From Equadaptatus sp045642025 (GTDB taxonomy: Bacteria; Synergistota; Synergistia; Synergistales; Synergistaceae), in NCBI GenBank assembly GCA_045642025.1, contig JAZUIB010000062.1, forward strand, positions 1 through 7,078: 7,078 bases of DNA, written 5' to 3'. Position numbers and translations under genes: made by a program. Below the pieces are notes generated by a model that was not told where the DNA came from, did not search any database, and saw nothing but the letters and a program-made list of their open reading frames with translations. Below, one piece after another: positions 1 to 5,735 of the stretch; the stretch's first letter is position 1; every line of letters starts with the position of its first letter.

Positions 1-255
1 ATGGACTGGTTCTCAAAAATCGACGCTTTTGACTATGTTGTTCCGCGCGGCGCATTTTATGCTTTCCCAAGTATTAAAAAGCTCAATATGGATGGCTTCA
101 AATTCTGTTCATGGCTGCTTGAAACCGCGGGGGTTTCAACTGTTCCTGGAGAGGTTTTCGGCTGTCCGGGGCACGTACGCCTTGCGTATTGCAGAGATTA
201 CCACTATATCAGCGAAGGTATGGAAAAAATCAAAAACGCGGTTGACAGTCTGTAA
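1..255 (+). CDS. Class I/II PLP-dependent aminotransferase, C-terminal fragment (5' end outside window)
   Basis: These 84 codons are the C-terminal end of a fold-type I aminotransferase of the aspartate/aromatic aminotransferase type, which moves an amino group between an amino acid and a 2-oxoacid using pyridoxal phosphate in the cytoplasm. Seen: the PRGAFYAFP motif (residues 15-23), the small-domain segment GVSTVPGEVFG (44-54), and an HVRLAY motif whose Arg60 matches the conserved arginine that binds the substrate alpha-carboxylate. The family is about 380-400 residues long, so roughly 300 residues lie upstream, including the PLP-binding lysine. The ATG at base 1 is most likely an internal methionine. 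The stop is TAA at 253-255. Substrate specificity cannot be read from this part. A 183-nt gap separates it from the next gene, so co-transcription is uncertain. Confidence 0.9.
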   Translation: MDWFSKIDAFDYVVPRGAFYAFPSIKKLNMDGFKFCSWLLETAGVSTVPGEVFGCPGHVRLAYCRDYHYISEGMEKIKNAVDSL

Positions 256-421
256 TGTTATTCAGCGCGGGCAAATGACAAAATTTCCGAAGTTTGGAAG
301 TTTGTACGAGTTGCATAAGTTTTTTTGAGATGTCAACAAAATAATCCGAAATGTTTTTTGTCTATGTTGTACTGGTTGTTGTTTTTTTCATTTATCAGTC
401 AGTTTTATATCAGCATGCGCT

Positions 422-428
422 AAGGGAG
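422..428 (+). promoter_or_regulatory. Shine-Dalgarno sequence fixing the GTG start of the DUF362 gene
   Basis: AAGGGAG lies 10 nt upstream of GTG 439-441. It supports the GTG start, which gives a complete export signal immediately after the start codon. I found no convincing -35/-10 pair in 256-421, only AT-rich stretches such as TATATC at 406-411 without a matching -35. Confidence 0.7.
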
Positions 429-438
429 CCCGTCTGCA

Positions 439-1422
439 GTGAATACTGTCCGTAAAATAATAAGTTTATTTCTGTCGGTTTTATTGCTTTCTGCCTGTCC
501 GGGAGCGGCTTTCGCAGTCAAGCACGCAGCAAAAAATAATACCCCTGCCGCTAATGCAGGGAGAAAGGCTGTTGTCTATTTTACTAAGGATTTAAGCGCC
601 AACGGACTGAAGAAACTTTATGCTAAGGTCAATCAGGATATTACGGGCAAGGTCGCTGTTAAGCTGCACAGCGGCGAACCAAACGGACCGTATATCCTGC
701 CGCGGGAATGGGTCAGAGAATTACAGGAAAGTATTCCTCAGAGCACTCTTGTGGAAACTAATGTTTTATATGACAGCCCGCGTCGTGATACAAAAGGTCA
801 CAGAGAAGCCCTTAAGATAAACGGCTGGACTTTCAGCAAGGTTGATATCATGGACGAAGACGGAACAAAAATGTTGCCAATTATAGGCGGCAGGCATCTT
901 AAAGAAATATCCGTAGGCAGCCACATGTTAAATTATGACTCTCTTGTAGTACTGACTCATTTTAAAGGGCATACTATGGGCGGGTTCGGCGGTTCGTTAA
1001 AAAATATAGGTATCGGCTGTGCCGACGGCAAGATCGGCAAAGCACAGGTGCATCACGGCGGCGGAACTGATTGGGAGGGCGGAGAACGCTTTATGGAACG
1101 TATGGTAGAATCCGCCAAAGGTGTTATTGACTATTTTGCACCTCATATTACTTATATCAATGTACTGCGCTGTATGTCAGTAGATTGTGACTGCACCGGA
1201 GTCGGCGCCGCAGTGCCTAAAATTCCTGATTTAGGAATTCTTGCTTCAAAGGATATTCTTGCTTTAGACAAAGCTTCCGTGGATATGGTTCTTTCTCTGC
1301 CGCAAAAACAGAGCGGTGATTTAAGGGAACGTATCGAATCCCGTAAAGGTATGCGTCAGCTCTCCTATATGCAGGAATTAGGTATGGGAAATGCTGATTA
1401 TGAGCTGATCGAGGTTAAGTAA
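439..1422 (+). CDS. Exported DUF362 domain protein (possible lipoprotein), no ferredoxin domain
   Basis: A 327-residue protein recognisable as a DUF362 family member. Residues 1-26 form a signal peptide: K/R-containing start, hydrophobic stretch 7-19, then either a lipobox LSAC (17-20) with lipidated Cys20 or a signal peptidase I site after AFA (24-26). Both fit, so it is exported, either anchored or soluble. The DUF362 core runs from about 43 to 285. It includes VKLHSGEPNGPYILP (74-88), a THFKGHTMGGFGGSLKNIGIGC segment (173-194), C245 and the pair C250/C252, and PDLGILASKDILALDKAS (263-280). Many DUF362 proteins carry a C-terminal 2x[4Fe-4S] ferredoxin domain; this one ends without CxxCxxC repeats. 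The biochemical role of DUF362 is not well established. The conserved His and Cys residues hint at metal or Fe-S binding, which is inference. The start is GTG with a good Shine-Dalgarno sequence. Confidence 0.85.
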   Translation: MNTVRKIISLFLSVLLLSACPGAAFAVKHAAKNNTPAANAGRKAVVYFTKDLSANGLKKLYAKVNQDITGKVAVKLHSGEPNGPYILPREWVRELQESIPQSTLVETNVLYDSPRRDTKGHREALKINGWTFSKVDIMDEDGTKMLPIIGGRHLKEISVGSHMLNYDSLVVLTHFKGHTMGGFGGSLKNIGIGCADGKIGKAQVHHGGGTDWEGGERFMERMVESAKGVIDYFAPHITYINVLRCMSVDCDCTGVGAAVPKIPDLGILASKDILALDKASVDMVLSLPQKQSGDLRERIESRKGMRQLSYMQELGMGNADYELIEVK

Positions 1423-1513
1423 CTCAAACAAACAAGTCCCCCGTTTTGTCTGCTTTGAATGTTGAAAAATCTTTGTCTTGCCACTGGTTTTACTAACAGC
1501 CCGCGGCTTTGTT

Positions 1514-1562
1514 TATATAGCCCCCGTCTTCTATACTCCCGTTTTTATATCTCCCATCTTCC
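1514..1562 (+). repeat. Three imperfect pyrimidine-rich tandem units
   Basis: Three degenerate units follow each other: about 1514-1531, 1532-1545 and 1546-1562. Each starts TATA, runs into a CCC block and then a TCTTC-like or T-rich tail; the first and third units are closest. It lies in the 219-nt gap between the DUF362 gene and the flavoprotein gene, upstream of the predicted promoter. No function can be assigned. It may be slippage-derived low-complexity sequence. Confidence 0.35.
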
Positions 1563-1575
1563 ATGTTCCTCACAA

Positions 1576-1604
1576 TTGCCTTTCTCTGTTTAGTGTTGTA
1601 AAAT
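1576..1604 (+). promoter_or_regulatory. Sigma-A-type promoter of the GlcD-like gene, with palindrome over -10
   Basis: The -35 box TTGCCT (1576-1581, 4/6 match to TTGACA) and the -10 box TAAAAT (1599-1604, 5/6 match to TATAAT) are separated by exactly 17 nt. Transcription would start near 1611, giving a short leader of about 30 nt. A perfect inverted repeat, TTGTA-AAA-TACAA (1596-1608), covers the -10 element and is a possible operator. This is prediction from consensus only. Confidence 0.5.
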
Positions 1605-1641
1605 ACAATCGCGGTGATAAAACAGAAAGAGTTGATGAGTA

Positions 1642-3075
1642 GTGAGAAGTTACGGGAAAGTTACGCCTGAAATTATAGACAAACTGAGGGAAATTTGCGG
1701 CTCTGAAAATGTATGGACAGAGGGGGAAAGGATTGACCACTGTTCGCATGACGAGACTTCTGTATTCTCTGAGGAATGTTATTGCAGACCTGAAGTTGTC
1801 GTCGCGCCTTTATGCGCGGAAGATGTTTCGCGCATTTTCAAGCTTGCCAATCAGTATCTTATTCCTGTTACTCCGCGCGGCGGCGGAACAGGCTTGTCCG
1901 GCGGCTGTATTCCTGTAAAGGGCGGCATTATCGTCTGCGATGAACGAATGAACAAAATTATCGAAATTGACAGGCACAATCTGCTTGCCGTTGTTCAGCC
2001 TGGAGTTGTAACTGCTGACATTAACACCGAAGCAAATAAATACGGTCTTTGGTATTGTGGATATCCGATGAGTGTCAATCAGTGCCATATCGGCGGCAAC
2101 ATTGCAGAAAACGCAGGCGGCGGTATGGCTTTGAAATACGGCGTCACAATGCGCCACGTCATGGCGCTTGAGGTTGTTACCGCAACGGGTGAAATTCTGC
2201 AGCTCGGCGGCAAGCTTATGAAAAACGTCACCGGCTATAATCTCAAGGAACTTTTTATCGGCTCTGAGGGCACCTTGGGATTTGTTACAAAAATCACGGT
2301 CAAGCTGCAGCCTGTACCGAAATATCGTAAGGCTCTGCTGGCGCTTTTCAAATCAACGGACGAAGCGATTTCCGCGGTTCCACGCGTTATCACAGAGGTC
2401 GGCGTCGTGCCTTCGGCAACTGAATTTATTGACCGTTATTGTTTTGAAGCATCATGCAATTTTTTGAAGGTGGATATGCCACTTGATGGTGTAGGCGCAA
2501 CTTTGCTGATAGAATTTGACGGAACTGATGAAGCGCTTACGTTGGCTGTTGCCGAAAATGCCGGCAAAGTGTGTAAATCGGGCGGCGCGGTGAATATTTT
2601 TGTCGCACAGAATGATAAGGAAAGAAGCAGGCTCTGGTCAATACGCGAACATATTGACGAAGCTCTTCGCGTCACAGACCCTGCACATATCGACGAAGAC
2701 ACAGTTGTTCCTGTTTCAGAAATCGCTGCTTTCTGTAAAGGCATTTACGAAATCGGCAGCAGATATGGCGTGAAAATCGTTAATTTCGGTCATGCCGGCG
2801 ATGGTAATTTACACCCTACAATTTCACGCAAAGTTGGGCTCTCGGACAAGGAATGGGAAGATCTGGCTGAAAAGATTGTCGGCGATATTTTCAGACTCGC
2901 AAAGCAGTACGGCGGTGTTCTCAGCGGCGAACACGGAGTAGGCCTCACCCGCACACGTTACTATAAAGAACTTTGCGACAGCAATGAATATAATCTCACT
3001 CTCTCGATTAAAAAATTGCTTGACCCAAACGGAATTTTGAATCCCTGCAAAATTTTTCCCACAGAAGATATTTAA
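1642..3075 (+). CDS. FAD-binding 2-hydroxyacid dehydrogenase (GlcD / D-lactate dehydrogenase family)
   Basis: A 477-residue flavoprotein of the VAO/PCMH superfamily, which oxidises a 2-hydroxyacid (D-lactate, glycolate or D-2-hydroxyglutarate in relatives) to the 2-oxoacid and passes electrons on. The FAD-binding domain (about 47-225) shows PRGGGTGLSGG (78-88), IGGNIAENAGG (150-160), TGYNL (197-201) and GSEGTLG (207-213). The C-terminal cap/catalytic domain (about 226-470) shows NFGHAGDGNLHP (381-392), with His384 and His391 as likely metal ligands, and SGEHGVG (428-434). The length is normal. The usual C-terminal LNPGK reads LNPCK (466-470). The start is GTG, 10 nt after AGAAAGAG; the in-frame codon two upstream is a stop (TGA 1636-1638), and an ATG at 1635 lies in another frame and ends after 11 codons. 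No GlcE/GlcF or EtfAB partner gene is in the window, so the electron acceptor is unknown. It converges with the TRAP operon and has its own promoter and terminator. Confidence 0.88.
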   Translation: MRSYGKVTPEIIDKLREICGSENVWTEGERIDHCSHDETSVFSEECYCRPEVVVAPLCAEDVSRIFKLANQYLIPVTPRGGGTGLSGGCIPVKGGIIVCDERMNKIIEIDRHNLLAVVQPGVVTADINTEANKYGLWYCGYPMSVNQCHIGGNIAENAGGGMALKYGVTMRHVMALEVVTATGEILQLGGKLMKNVTGYNLKELFIGSEGTLGFVTKITVKLQPVPKYRKALLALFKSTDEAISAVPRVITEVGVVPSATEFIDRYCFEASCNFLKVDMPLDGVGATLLIEFDGTDEALTLAVAENAGKVCKSGGAVNIFVAQNDKERSRLWSIREHIDEALRVTDPAHIDEDTVVPVSEIAAFCKGIYEIGSRYGVKIVNFGHAGDGNLHPTISRKVGLSDKEWEDLAEKIVGDIFRLAKQYGGVLSGEHGVGLTRTRYYKELCDSNEYNLTLSIKKLLDPNGILNPCKIFPTEDI

Positions 3076-3151
3076 TAGGAAATTGGCATTTTGTCCGCCT
3101 GTCATTCTACGGGAACCAACGTTTTAGCGCAGAATTGATCGACGTTATTTT

Positions 3152-3189
3152 AACAACAAAAGACCTCCGCACGAAGGTCTTTTGTTGTT
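3152..3189. terminator. Bidirectional intrinsic terminator between convergent genes
   Basis: A perfect 15-bp stem, left arm aacaacaaaagacct (3152-3166) and right arm aggtcttttgttgtt (3175-3189), encloses the 8-nt loop 3167-3174. The A-rich outer left arm and T-rich outer right arm give a U-rich 3' tail whichever strand is transcribed. It lies 76 nt after the stop of the GlcD-like gene and 4 nt beyond the stop of the cytidylate-kinase-like gene, so it can end both units. Confidence 0.88.
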
Positions 3190-3193
3190 TGAG

Positions 3194-3808
3194 TTATTTT
3201 TCGGTTTTTCTGAGTCTGATATACTCGGCAAGCAGTTTTACGGTATCGTCTGTCGCAATTTTTCCGGTGTCAATTACCATATCATAGTTCTCTATTCTCC
3301 CCCACTTGTGGTCGGTATAGTAATTGTAGTAGCTTGCGCGGTCTTTGTCTGTTTTGCGGTTGTATTCGGCAGCTTCTTCAAGGCTCATGCCTGTTCTTTG
3401 CGAAACACGCTGCGCTCTGATTTCCGGCGATGCGTGAACAAATACGTTTATCAGATTGCAATCTGTGTCTTTCAGAACGTAATCTGAACAGCGGCCGACA
3501 AAAACACATGTTCCTTTTTCCGCCATCTCTCTGATTGCCTTAAATTGCGCGATGTAAAGCTGCGTTGACAACGGCATGCTGTAGCCAGAATTTCCGAGGC
3601 ACATTGTCCAGGAAAAAATGAAGTTTTTCTTTGCGCTTTCGTCGTGGTCTTTGAAGATTTCTTCGGCAAAACCGCTTCTTTTGGCAGCTTCCGTCAAAAT
3701 TTCTTTGTCGTAACACTTAACACCGAGCAGTGCCGCAAGTTTCTGTCCGACTTCTAGACCACCGCTGCCGCTTTCACGGCTTATTGTAACAATTATCTGT
3801 TTTTTCAT
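3194..3808 (-). CDS. Cytidylate kinase-like family protein
   Basis: A 204-residue P-loop nucleoside-monophosphate-kinase-fold protein of the cytidylate kinase-like family (Cytidylate_kin2 type), distinct from the essential CMP kinase Cmk. Seen: IIVTISRESGSGGLEVGQKLA (5-25), where the phosphate loop has GSGG instead of the GKGT/GKS of typical kinases; CYDKEIL (32-38); FVGRCSDYVL (103-112); and a C-terminal R..K.D..RASYYNYYTD..WG...YDMVIDTG block (151-182) typical of this family. The substrate is not established, and CMP kinase activity should not be assumed. It is the last gene of the - strand set, 75 nt after dctM, with a possible promoter of its own. The ATG at 3806-3808 is chosen over GTG at 3815-3817, because that GTG overlaps the Shine-Dalgarno AGGAG and adds only three residues. 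Confidence 0.87.
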   Translation of the reverse strand: MKKQIIVTISRESGSGGLEVGQKLAALLGVKCYDKEILTEAAKRSGFAEEIFKDHDESAKKNFIFSWTMCLGNSGYSMPLSTQLYIAQFKAIREMAEKGTCVFVGRCSDYVLKDTDCNLINVFVHASPEIRAQRVSQRTGMSLEEAAEYNRKTDKDRASYYNYYTDHKWGRIENYDMVIDTGKIATDDTVKLLAEYIRLRKTEK

Positions 3809-3816
3809 TTTCTGCA

Positions 3817-3821
3817 CTCCT
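3817..3821 (-). promoter_or_regulatory. Shine-Dalgarno AGGAG deciding the start of the cytidylate-kinase-like gene
   Basis: On the - strand AGGAG (3821-3817) lies 8 nt before ATG 3808-3806, the ideal distance. The alternative GTG 3817-3815 shares a base with this site and could not be served by it. Confidence 0.75.
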
Positions 3822-3855
3822 GTCTGAATATGTATCAGTCAATGTCTGCAGTAAA

Positions 3856-3884
3856 ATTATACTCTATATTTGCAGTTTTGTTTT
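3856..3884 (-). promoter_or_regulatory. Possible promoter upstream of the cytidylate-kinase-like gene
   Basis: A perfect TATAAT -10 hexamer lies on the - strand (3861-3856). With a 17-nt spacer the -35 position (3884-3879) reads AAAACA, only 3/6 match. Transcription would start near 3849, giving a leader of about 40 nt. It allows expression apart from dctPQM, but the region is AT-rich and a chance match is possible. Confidence 0.3.
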
Positions 3885-5167
3885 TATTTTCTCATCAAAT
3901 GCAGAAGTCCCATGGTCAGCGGTGGATAATAGGTGAATAGAATAAGGCAGATAACCATTGCAACAAATGAGGGCAGTATTGCCTTGGATATTTTTTCTAT
4001 GCTGACACCGGAAATTGCCGTCGCGACAAAAAGGTTAATGCCGTATGGCGGCGAAATAAAGCCGCAGGCGAGGTTGACTGTGATAATCAGTCCGAAATGT
4101 ATCGGGTCAATACCTATTGTTTTTACAACAGGCAGCAGTATCGGCGTAAGGATAATAACCGCCGCGATATTATCAACAAAGCAACCGATTATCAGTAGAA
4201 AAATGTTTATCGCAAGCAACAGAAGTATCGGACTGCCGGTCATTGTCTGCATCCACGCGGCGATATGCGCCGGTATCTGCTCCATTGCAAGGTATGAGCC
4301 AAATGCCATGGATAGCCCTATCATAAATTCTGTCGCGCCGTTTATGAGAGCCGCCTGACGGAAACATTCGTACAGCGTTTTCGCGTCAAGCTCTTTGTAA
4401 ACAAACTTTCCGACAAACATAGAATAAACTACCGCGACAACCGCCGCTTCTGTAGGCGTGAATATGCCGCCGTATATTCCGCCAAGAATGATTACAGGGA
4501 CAAATAGCGCCCAAATCGCTTCTTTGAACGTCTGCCAAACATGTTTCAGCGTAGGCGGTTCTGAAACGTAGGAATAATGTTTTTTCTTAGCAGTGCAGTA
4601 GCAGACAATCATAAGCGCAAGTCCTATGATAATTCCCGGTATTATGCCGGCGATAAACATATCTCCTATTGAGCACTGGGCGACAATGCTGTATATAACA
4701 AACGGAATGCTCGGCGGAATAATGACTCCTATGGTACCGGCTGCCGCCGAAATTGCCGCGGCAAAGGCGGAGTCATATTTGCGTTCCACCATTGAGGGTA
4801 TCATAAAAGAGCCTATCGCAGAAACTGTCGCAGGACCGCTTCCTGAAATTGCCGCGAAGAACATACATGCCAAAACTGTAACCATCGCTAGCCCGCCTGT
4901 GATAAATCCTACAAGCGCGTCGGCAAAGTTCACGAGTCGGCGCGAAATGCCACCGTTGCACATCAGAGCACCGGCAAGGATAAAGAACGGTATCGCAAGC
5001 AACGGGAATGAATCAAGCCCTGTCACAGCTTTCTGCGCAAGCATTTCCATCGGAATTGAGGATGTCAGCGCCATCGAAATTGCCGTAGAAAGTCCAAGCG
5101 TTATTCCGATAGGAATACTCAACATTATTGTGAATATAAGTATCGAAAAGAGAATAATGCCTTCCAT
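3884..5167 (-). CDS. dctM: TRAP transporter large permease subunit DctM
   Basis: A 427-residue hydrophobic protein with about 11-12 membrane segments, the normal length for unfused DctM. It is the ion-coupled transport subunit that, with DctQ, receives carboxylate from DctP and moves it inward. Conserved segments: AIPFFILAGALM (58-69), ISGSGPATVSAIG (107-119), VIIPPSIPFVIYS (148-160), GGIYGGIFTPTEAA (229-242), GCFVDNIAAVIILTPILLPV (328-347) and SPPYGINLFVA (372-382). The two glycine/serine/proline-rich hairpin segments correspond to the sodium and substrate region of this elevator-type family. The ATG overlaps the dctQ stop as TAATG, so translation is probably coupled. The protein ends at HLMRK with TAA. 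Substrate specificity is set mainly by DctP and cannot be read here. Confidence 0.95.
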   Translation of the reverse strand: MEGIILFSILIFTIMLSIPIGITLGLSTAISMALTSSIPMEMLAQKAVTGLDSFPLLAIPFFILAGALMCNGGISRRLVNFADALVGFITGGLAMVTVLACMFFAAISGSGPATVSAIGSFMIPSMVERKYDSAFAAAISAAAGTIGVIIPPSIPFVIYSIVAQCSIGDMFIAGIIPGIIIGLALMIVCYCTAKKKHYSYVSEPPTLKHVWQTFKEAIWALFVPVIILGGIYGGIFTPTEAAVVAVVYSMFVGKFVYKELDAKTLYECFRQAALINGATEFMIGLSMAFGSYLAMEQIPAHIAAWMQTMTGSPILLLLAINIFLLIIGCFVDNIAAVIILTPILLPVVKTIGIDPIHFGLIITVNLACGFISPPYGINLFVATAISGVSIEKISKAILPSFVAMVICLILFTYYPPLTMGLLHLMRK

Positions 5168-5667
5168 TATGCTTTCTCTTCTTTTTTTGTTTCAGGATTA
5201 TATATGCCGGCGCGCAGTTTGTGAATTTCTATCACAAGTCTGACACACATAAGTATACAGCCGGCGGGTACGGCAGCGTATGCCCAGGTCATCGGAATTT
5301 CCATTGCCGCCGATACCTGTCCTGTGCCGTGCAGAAAAACAAGTAGTTTTGTACCGTACCAAACAAGCATAATGCTGAAAATAAACCAAATCGCAAGAAT
5401 AAGGTATTCAAACAATATACGGTCTTTGCCTTTAATCATGTCGGCAAACATCTCAACTCTGAAATGGTCTCTCGTTTTCACGGCATAGCTTGCACCGATC
5501 CATGAAAGCCAAAGGAAAATATAGCGCGCCAGTTCATCACTCCAAGAAAGCGAGTTGTGAAAAACATAGCGCATAATAACCTGCAAAAAGACGACTGACG
5601 TCATCAGTACAAGCGTCCATACGCAGAAATATTCTTCAAAATTATCCAAAAACTTTTTCAGCGTCAT
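5167..5667 (-). CDS. dctQ: TRAP transporter small permease subunit DctQ
   Basis: A 166-residue four-helix membrane protein with predicted spans at about 15-35, 47-63, 86-110 and 127-147. It is the small membrane subunit that pairs with DctM and helps dock DctP. Family features include VFLQVIMRYVFHNSLSWSDELARYIFLWLSWIGASYAVKTRDHFRVEMF (26-74), with the typical RY-SW-DE-AR-W-G pattern and the H-R-V-E segment, and a charged C-terminal tail. The Shine-Dalgarno AGAGG lies about 8 nt before ATG 5667-5665. It starts 68 nt after dctP, beyond a terminator-like hairpin, and overlaps dctM by one base. Confidence 0.93.
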   Translation of the reverse strand: MTLKKFLDNFEEYFCVWTLVLMTSVVFLQVIMRYVFHNSLSWSDELARYIFLWLSWIGASYAVKTRDHFRVEMFADMIKGKDRILFEYLILAIWFIFSIMLVWYGTKLLVFLHGTGQVSAAMEIPMTWAYAAVPAGCILMCVRLVIEIHKLRAGIYNPETKKEEKA

Positions 5668-5679
5668 TTGTACACCTCT

Positions 5680-5724
5680 AAAACAAAATCAAAACGGTGC
5701 GCCCTTGCAACAGAACGCACCGTT
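5680..5724 (-). terminator. Intercistronic terminator/attenuator hairpin between dctP and dctQ
   Basis: On the - strand a perfect 9-bp stem (aacggtgcg with cgcaccgtt, bases 5724-5716 and 5701-5693) encloses a 14-nt loop. It is followed by a T-rich run to about 5680 (TTGATTTTGTTTT). It starts 11 nt after the dctP stop and ends shortly before the dctQ Shine-Dalgarno. It is probably a partial terminator or 3'-end stabiliser that yields more dctP than dctQM transcript, as expected for a transporter needing excess binding protein. Partial read-through is inferred from the lack of a separate dctQ promoter that I could see. Confidence 0.7.
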
Positions 5725-5735
5725 AAATAAACAGA

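Noticed and set aside
281..326. Weak hairpin (aaatttcc with ggaagttt, one G-T pair) and a T7 run after the aminotransferase gene
   Set aside because: The T-run (320-326) is about 16 nt from the stem and the stem is AT-rich, so it is not convincing as an intrinsic terminator.
1495..1513. Small bulged hairpin around AGCC-CGC-GGCT after the DUF362 gene
   Set aside because: The stem is short and bulged, and no T-tract follows. It lies some 75 nt past the stop codon. It was not called a terminator.
1635..1670. ATG at 1635 with its own short frame near the flavoprotein start
   Set aside because: It ends after 11 codons in another frame. It may be a chance ATG, and the GTG at 1642 with AGAAAGAG upstream is the better start.
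1810..2157. 115-codon open frame on the - strand
   Set aside because: It is antisense to the FAD-binding domain of the flavoprotein gene, which has full family motifs. The antisense translation resembles nothing known.
3809..3883. AT-rich inverted repeat (CTGCA...TGCAG) between dctM and the kinase-like gene, considered as a terminator
   Set aside because: The stem is interrupted by bulges and mostly A-T, and no T-tract follows on the - strand. The perfect TATAAT inside suggests a promoter more than a terminator.
3933..4358. 141-codon open frame on the + strand
   Set aside because: It is antisense to the conserved C-terminal half of dctM, with no recognisable domain, and is explained as a shadow frame.
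4626..5243. 205-codon open frame on the + strand
   Set aside because: It lies wholly antisense to dctM and the dctQ end. Its Ile/Ala/Pro/Ser-rich, low-complexity translation is what a strongly biased membrane-protein gene gives on the opposite strand. No family motif is visible.
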